This document shows positions 38,172 to 41,725 of a stretch of DNA of 41,725 nt, piece after piece. Each line of letters starts with the position of its first letter. Position 1 is the first letter of the stretch. The notes beneath the pieces were generated by a model, which was given only the letters and a program-made list of their open reading frames with translations, did not search any database and was not told the origin of the DNA. Position numbers and translations under genes: made by a program. Source of the stretch: Bacilli bacterium (GTDB lineage Bacteria > Bacillota_I > Bacilli_A > RF39 > UBA660); NCBI GenBank assembly GCA_017398945.1, contig JAFQES010000004.1, forward strand, positions 1-41,725, given 5' to 3'.

Positions 38172-40976
38172 TTATAGCACCTTTTTAAGAAATTCACCAG
38201 TATATGACTTAGAATTATCAGCAACTTCTTCCGGTGTTCCTGTAGCTACAACAGTTCCACCATTTTTTCCACCATCAGGTCCTAAATCGATAATATAATC
38301 AGCTACTTTAATAACATCTAAGTTATGTTCTATAACTAAAACTGTATCCCCATTATCAACAATTCGTTGTAATATATCTAATAACTTTTTAATATCTTCC
38401 ATATGAAGCCCGGTAGTTGGTTCATCTAAAATAAACAAACTTTTTCCAGTTGGTTTCTTTTGTAGCTCTTTAGCAAGTTTTACTCGTCCGGCTTCTCCTC
38501 CTGATAAAGTTGGAGCACTTTGACCTAAAGTGATATAAGACAACCCAACATCCATCATCACTTTTAATTTATTATATATTTTTGGTACATTTTCAAAAAA
38601 TTCGATTGCTTCACTAACACGCATATCTAAAACTTCCGATATATTTTTTCCTTTAAATTTGACATCTAAAGTTTCTTTATTATATCTTTTTCCCTTACAT
38701 ACTTCACAAGGAACATAAACGTCTGGTAAAAAATGCATTTCTATTTTCTTTACGCCATCTCCCCAGCAAGCTTCACAACGCCCACCTTTAACGTTGAAAG
38801 AAAATCTACTCTTACTATACCCTCTTATTTTACTTTCCTTTAAATCAGCAAATAAATCACGAATATCATCAAATACTCCTACATAAGTTACTGGGTTACT
38901 TCTTGGGGTTCTACCAATAGCATCTTGGGTAATCATAACAACTTTATCAATATTATCTAAGCCCTTAATTTCTTTATGTTTACCCGGAATTACTTTTGAA
39001 CGATATAATGTACTCGCTAGTGATTTATAAAGTATTTCATTAATTAAACTACTTTTTCCAGACCCAGAAACACCTGTTACACAAACGAATTTATTTAAAG
39101 GTATTTTAACATTTATATTCTTTAGATTATTTTCTTTAGCACCAATAATTTCAATTGATTTTTTATTTCCTTTATGACGCGTTTTAGGAACTTCTATTTT
39201 ATCTTTACCAGACAAATATCTTCCCGTAATACTATTTGGATTAGCCATTACTTCATCTACAGTTCCACTAGCTAATATTTGGCCTCCTTCTTCTCCAGCT
39301 TTAGGACCAATATCAACTAGATAATCAGCTGCTAACATTGTATCAGTATCATGCTCTACAACGATTAATGTATTACCTAAATCACGCATTTCTTTTAAAG
39401 AATTGATAAGTCTTTCATTATCCTTTTGATGAAGTCCAATACTTGGTTCATCTAAAACATATAATACGCCTGATAATTTACTTCCTATTTGGGTAGCTAG
39501 TCTAATACGTTGACTTTCTCCACCAGATAGTGTTCCAGCCTCACGATTTAATGTTAAATAACTTAGTCCAACATCAATTAAGAAATTAAGGCGATTAATT
39601 ATTTCTTTTAAAATTAAGGAACTAATTTCTTTTTCTTCTTCGCTAAGTTTTAAATTATTCAAAAAATCTCTTAATTCATCAATACTCATTAATGTCATAT
39701 CATAAATATTTTTCTTGTTTATATATATTGATAAAACACTTTCTTTTAATCTAGATCCATGACAAACCTTACAATCAGTTTCCATCATATAATGTTCTAG
39801 CCATTCTCTAATCCAAGCACTTTTAGTTTCAACATAACGTCTTTCTAAATTGTTAATAACTCCTTCATAATAGTCTTTAGTATATCTTACACTACCTGTC
39901 TTAGAAACATATTTAAAATCAATTGGTTCTTTTGTTCCATATAAAATAATATCTAACTCTTTTTTTGTCAATTCTTCAACTGGTTTATTCATATCAATCA
40001 TATAGTACTCACAAACAGTAGATAACGCTGTCATATAAGTATTATTATCTAAACTGAGCGGTGCAATTGCTCCATCAATTATACTTTTGCTTTTATCTGG
40101 AATTACTAAATCAACATCAATCTTTAACTTTTTACCTAATCCTTTGCAATCTTCACAAGCCCCATAAGGAGCATTAAATGAAAATAATCTTGGTTCTAGT
40201 TCTGGAATACTAAAATCACATTCCAAACAAGCATATTTTTCACTCATTAATAATTCTTTATCTTCCAAAATGTTGATAACTACTTTTCCATCAGCTAAAT
40301 TAGTTGAAGTTTCAATCGCTTCAAATATTCTGCTTCGTTCTTCTTTATTAACAACAATTCTATCAACGATAACATCAATATTATGTTTAAGATTCTTTTC
40401 TAAATTAATTTCATCATCAATTAGATATAATTCTCCATCAATTCGAACTCTTGTATAACCTTCTTTTTGTAAATGACTTAGTAAATCTTTATGTGTTCCT
40501 TTTTCTCCATGAACAATAGGAGCCATTACTTCAATTTTAGTTCCTTCATCTAGATTTAAAACTTTATTAGTCATTTCTTCAATACTTTGACTTTTAATTG
40601 GATGTTTATGTTTAGGACAATATGGAACACCAATTCTCGCATATAAAAGACGCAAATAATCATATATTTCCGTAATTGTTCCCACTGTACTACGAGGATT
40701 TTTATTAGTAGTTTTTTGGTCAATAGAAATACTTGGACTTAATCCTTCAATAGAATCTACATCTGGCTTGTCACTATTGCCGATAAATTGTCTAGCATAA
40801 GCACTTAAGCTTTCAACGTATCTTCTTTGTCCTTCCGCATAGATAGTATCAAACGCCAAGCTACTTTTTCCTGATCCTGAAACTCCAGTCATAACAATTA
40901 ATTTGTTTTTAGGAAGTTCTAAATCAACATTTTTTAAATTATTTTCTCTTGCTCCTTTAACAATAATCTTATCCAT
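38172..40976 (-). CDS. uvrA: Excinuclease ABC subunit A
   Basis: UvrA recognises DNA damage in nucleotide excision repair as a dimeric ATPase. The 934 residues are typical. The first Walker A is GVSGSGKSS (31-39), a CxxC zinc site precedes PELEPRLFSFNAPYGACEDCKGLG, the first ABC signature is LSGGESQRIRLA, and the second half repeats the arrangement (GVSGSGKSS; the CEACWGDG zinc finger; LSGGEAGRVKLAKEL). Walker B DEP motifs close both halves. The partner uvrB is not in the window, although uvrBA is an operon in many Bacillota. The AAAGGATG ribosome binding site and a LexA-type box upstream point to damage-inducible expression. Confidence 0.97.
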   Translation of the reverse strand: MDKIIVKGARENNLKNVDLELPKNKLIVMTGVSGSGKSSLAFDTIYAEGQRRYVESLSAYARQFIGNSDKPDVDSIEGLSPSISIDQKTTNKNPRSTVGTITEIYDYLRLLYARIGVPYCPKHKHPIKSQSIEEMTNKVLNLDEGTKIEVMAPIVHGEKGTHKDLLSHLQKEGYTRVRIDGELYLIDDEINLEKNLKHNIDVIVDRIVVNKEERSRIFEAIETSTNLADGKVVINILEDKELLMSEKYACLECDFSIPELEPRLFSFNAPYGACEDCKGLGKKLKIDVDLVIPDKSKSIIDGAIAPLSLDNNTYMTALSTVCEYYMIDMNKPVEELTKKELDIILYGTKEPIDFKYVSKTGSVRYTKDYYEGVINNLERRYVETKSAWIREWLEHYMMETDCKVCHGSRLKESVLSIYINKKNIYDMTLMSIDELRDFLNNLKLSEEEKEISSLILKEIINRLNFLIDVGLSYLTLNREAGTLSGGESQRIRLATQIGSKLSGVLYVLDEPSIGLHQKDNERLINSLKEMRDLGNTLIVVEHDTDTMLAADYLVDIGPKAGEEGGQILASGTVDEVMANPNSITGRYLSGKDKIEVPKTRHKGNKKSIEIIGAKENNLKNINVKIPLNKFVCVTGVSGSGKSSLINEILYKSLASTLYRSKVIPGKHKEIKGLDNIDKVVMITQDAIGRTPRSNPVTYVGVFDDIRDLFADLKESKIRGYSKSRFSFNVKGGRCEACWGDGVKKIEMHFLPDVYVPCEVCKGKRYNKETLDVKFKGKNISEVLDMRVSEAIEFFENVPKIYNKLKVMMDVGLSYITLGQSAPTLSGGEAGRVKLAKELQKKPTGKSLFILDEPTTGLHMEDIKKLLDILQRIVDNGDTVLVIEHNLDVIKVADYIIDLGPDGGKNGGTVVATGTPEEVADNSKSYTGEFLKKVL

Positions 40977-41042
40977 AAATACACATCCTTTTTCGCATTA
41001 GTTATTCTACCACAAAATAAAAAAACAATGTAATATAACATC

Positions 41043-41071
41043 ATTTTAACACACGAACGTTGGTTTGTATA
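41043..41071 (-). promoter_or_regulatory. uvrA promoter with embedded SOS box
   Basis: Minus strand: TATACA (41071-41066), 17-base spacer, TAAAAT (41048-41043). The LexA-type box lies in the spacer and overlaps the -35. Confidence 0.55.
41054..41067. promoter_or_regulatory. Probable LexA (SOS) box upstream of uvrA
   Basis: CGAAC-GTTG-GTTTG matches the Gram-positive LexA consensus CGAAC-N4-GTTCG with one mismatch. It sits between -35 and -10 of the uvrA promoter, where bound LexA would block transcription. Confidence 0.65.
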
Positions 41072-41099
41072 CCTTTAAATGTAAGTGCACTCAATAAAT

Positions 41100-41128
41100 T
41101 TGACAATTAAATATCTTTGTGATAAGAT
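41100..41128 (+). promoter_or_regulatory. Promoter of the 41158 gene
   Basis: TTGACA (41100-41105), 17-base spacer, TAAGAT (41123-41128), followed by a strong AAAAAGGGGGAT ribosome binding site. Confidence 0.75.
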
Positions 41129-41157
41129 AATCTCCTATCCAAAAAGGGGGATTTAAT

Positions 41158-41574
41158 ATGTACGAAGAAATCCAAATAAAAAAAAGAATTGATTGGAAAA
41201 AAGCTTTTACTAAATTAGGGGTTTTAGTAATTGTAATTTTTATTGTTTGTTTAGTTATGTTTAATCCAGGAAAAGAAAGCTATGCTGAAACTGATTTTAG
41301 CAAAAATCTAAAAGCATTAGTTGCGGCAGCTAAAACATACTATACAGAAGATAAATTACCTAGTAGCAATGATAACATAAGCTATGTTAAATTAAGTACC
41401 TTAATTGAAGAAAACTTAATAGATAAAAGTGTTAATTTAGAATCAGATAGTTGTAACAAAGAACAAAGTTATGCTAAAGTAACTAAAATAAATAATAAAG
41501 AATATTCGTTAGTAGTATATTTAGAATGTAAAAGTGAAAATGCTTCAAGTATAGATACAATAAAATTAAAATAA
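41158..41574 (+). CDS. Small membrane-anchored protein with conserved Cys domain, unknown function
   Basis: The protein has 138 residues: a short basic cytoplasmic tail (IQIKKRIDWKKAF), one helix (about 19-36) and an extracytoplasmic domain. The domain pattern is KNLKALVAAAKTYYTEDKLPSS, then YVKLSTLIEENLIDKSVN, then DSCNKEQSYAKVTKINNKEYSLVVYLEC. It resembles a pseudopilin-like domain that occurs, sometimes in tandem, in surface proteins of low-GC gut bacteria: an AA..YY helix, an LI..NLI turn and a pair of Cys (C101 and C128). I do not know its function. It has a strong promoter and ribosome binding site. Its stop is 14-16 bases from the boundary of the IS-like element. Confidence 0.65.
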   Translation: MYEEIQIKKRIDWKKAFTKLGVLVIVIFIVCLVMFNPGKESYAETDFSKNLKALVAAAKTYYTEDKLPSSNDNISYVKLSTLIEENLIDKSVNLESDSCNKEQSYAKVTKINNKEYSLVVYLECKSENASSIDTIKLK

Positions 41575-41629
41575 CACCATCATAATGATGTGAACCCCAA
41601 ATAGGAGACATTAATAAAAAAACAGTAGA

Positions 41630-41660
41630 TTAAAAAGAGAAAATTATTTTTCTCTTTTTG
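41630..41660. terminator. Hairpin with A/T tracts inside the IS-like end
   Basis: Near-perfect arms AAAAAGAGAAAA / TTTTCTCTTTTT. It would stop minus-strand transposase transcription and also plus-strand transcription from the 41158 gene. Confidence 0.65.
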
Positions 41661-41725
41661 TGTAAGTTTTTCTCTTTTTCTTAACTTTTGACTTTAATCT
41701 AGTTGTATTGTAAAATAATATCCAA
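41644..41725 (-). CDS. Transposase C-terminus, IS3-family-like (runs off the right edge)
   Basis: The minus-strand frame is open from the window edge to TAA 41646-41644: WILFYNTTRLKSKVKKKRKT then YTKREK. The WI.FYNTxR pattern followed by a basic tail is typical of the end of IS3-family OrfB transposases (rve integrase core, I.FYN..R). Only 26 residues are visible, so the assignment rests on this motif plus the neighbouring inverted repeat. The catalytic DDE residues are outside the window. Confidence 0.45.
   Translation of the reverse strand, partial: WILFYNTTRLKSKVKKKRKTYTKREK

Larger units (their letters stand above)
41589..41725. mobile_element. End of an IS3-family-like element (continues off the right edge)
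   Basis: The plus-strand sequence TGTGAACCCCAAATAGGAGA followed by CA has the TG...CCCCAAA...GGA(G)ACA pattern of IS3-family terminal inverted repeats. On the minus strand a transposase-like C-terminus ends 52-55 bases inside it. The exact first base (41589 or 41591) cannot be fixed without the other end and the target duplication. Confidence 0.5.

Noticed and set aside
1-41725. Recoding of TGA as Trp (Mollicutes code)
   Set aside because: Trp is encoded by TGG in conserved positions (for example WHFRYVG, WHIECSG), and TGA ends rlmB at the expected C-terminus.

Overview
The window is AT-rich DNA from a low-GC member of the Bacillota. The standard code applies: TGA is used as a stop and TGG as Trp. 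The conserved block rlmB - sigH-like sigma factor - secE - nusG, the DAP-type MurE (DNPR motif), a SipW-type signal peptidase with TasA-like substrates, GGTGG/AGGAGG ribosome binding sites and many extended -10 promoters (TGnTATAAT-like) point to a Bacilli-type lineage, perhaps an uncultured gut group related to RF39 or Erysipelotrichia. That placement is an inference, not something read directly.

Both edges are ends of mobile elements. Positions 1-192 encode the C-terminus of a large serine recombinase. The element abuts, and has apparently interrupted, the permease gene of a NitT/TauT-type ABC transporter (226-2576). The right edge (from about 41590) looks like the terminal inverted repeat and transposase C-terminus of an IS3-family element.

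Region by region: 2.6-4.2 kb holds a secreted protein with an LPXTG-like tail. 4.3-6.5 kb is the nusG/secE/sigma/rlmB operon. 6.5-8.5 kb holds sipW, a small membrane protein and a TasA-like protein. 8.6-9.3 kb is a decayed stretch (VanY fragment plus another remnant), then tRNA-Thr and a very small membrane ORF. 9.4-14.2 kb has murE facing an operon for an acyl-CoA synthetase, an E2-fold acyltransferase-like protein and a DUF368 undecaprenyl-phosphate translocase. 14.3-16.1 kb has a Cys-repeat surface protein, tRNA-Gly and a frameshifted nuclease-like gene. 16.2-23.1 kb has a lipid kinase, a Ca2+-type P-ATPase and several unknown envelope proteins including a LysM protein. 23.2-26.4 kb is a second SipW/TasA-type locus, with a remarkable protein made of about eighteen 12-residue calcium-loop repeats. 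26.5-28.8 kb has tex and tRNA-Cys. 28.9-33.7 kb is an accessory block (nucleotidyltransferase-like, amidase-like, several unknowns). 33.7-41.0 kb has a protease homologue without its active site, cysS, an unknown gene, trxB, lgt and uvrA with a LexA box. 41.2 kb has a small membrane-anchored protein.

The main theme is the cell envelope: SipW probably processes at least four substrates in the window (genes ending at 7174, 24993, 25596 and 26410), which may form a surface or matrix fibre. Sortase-like anchored proteins, Lgt, MurE and the DUF368 operon are other envelope functions. The best candidate for an undescribed system is the SipW/TasA-like locus at 23.2-26.4 kb with its tandem calcium-loop protein. 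Second comes the acyl-CoA synthetase / His-less E2-like / DUF368 operon.
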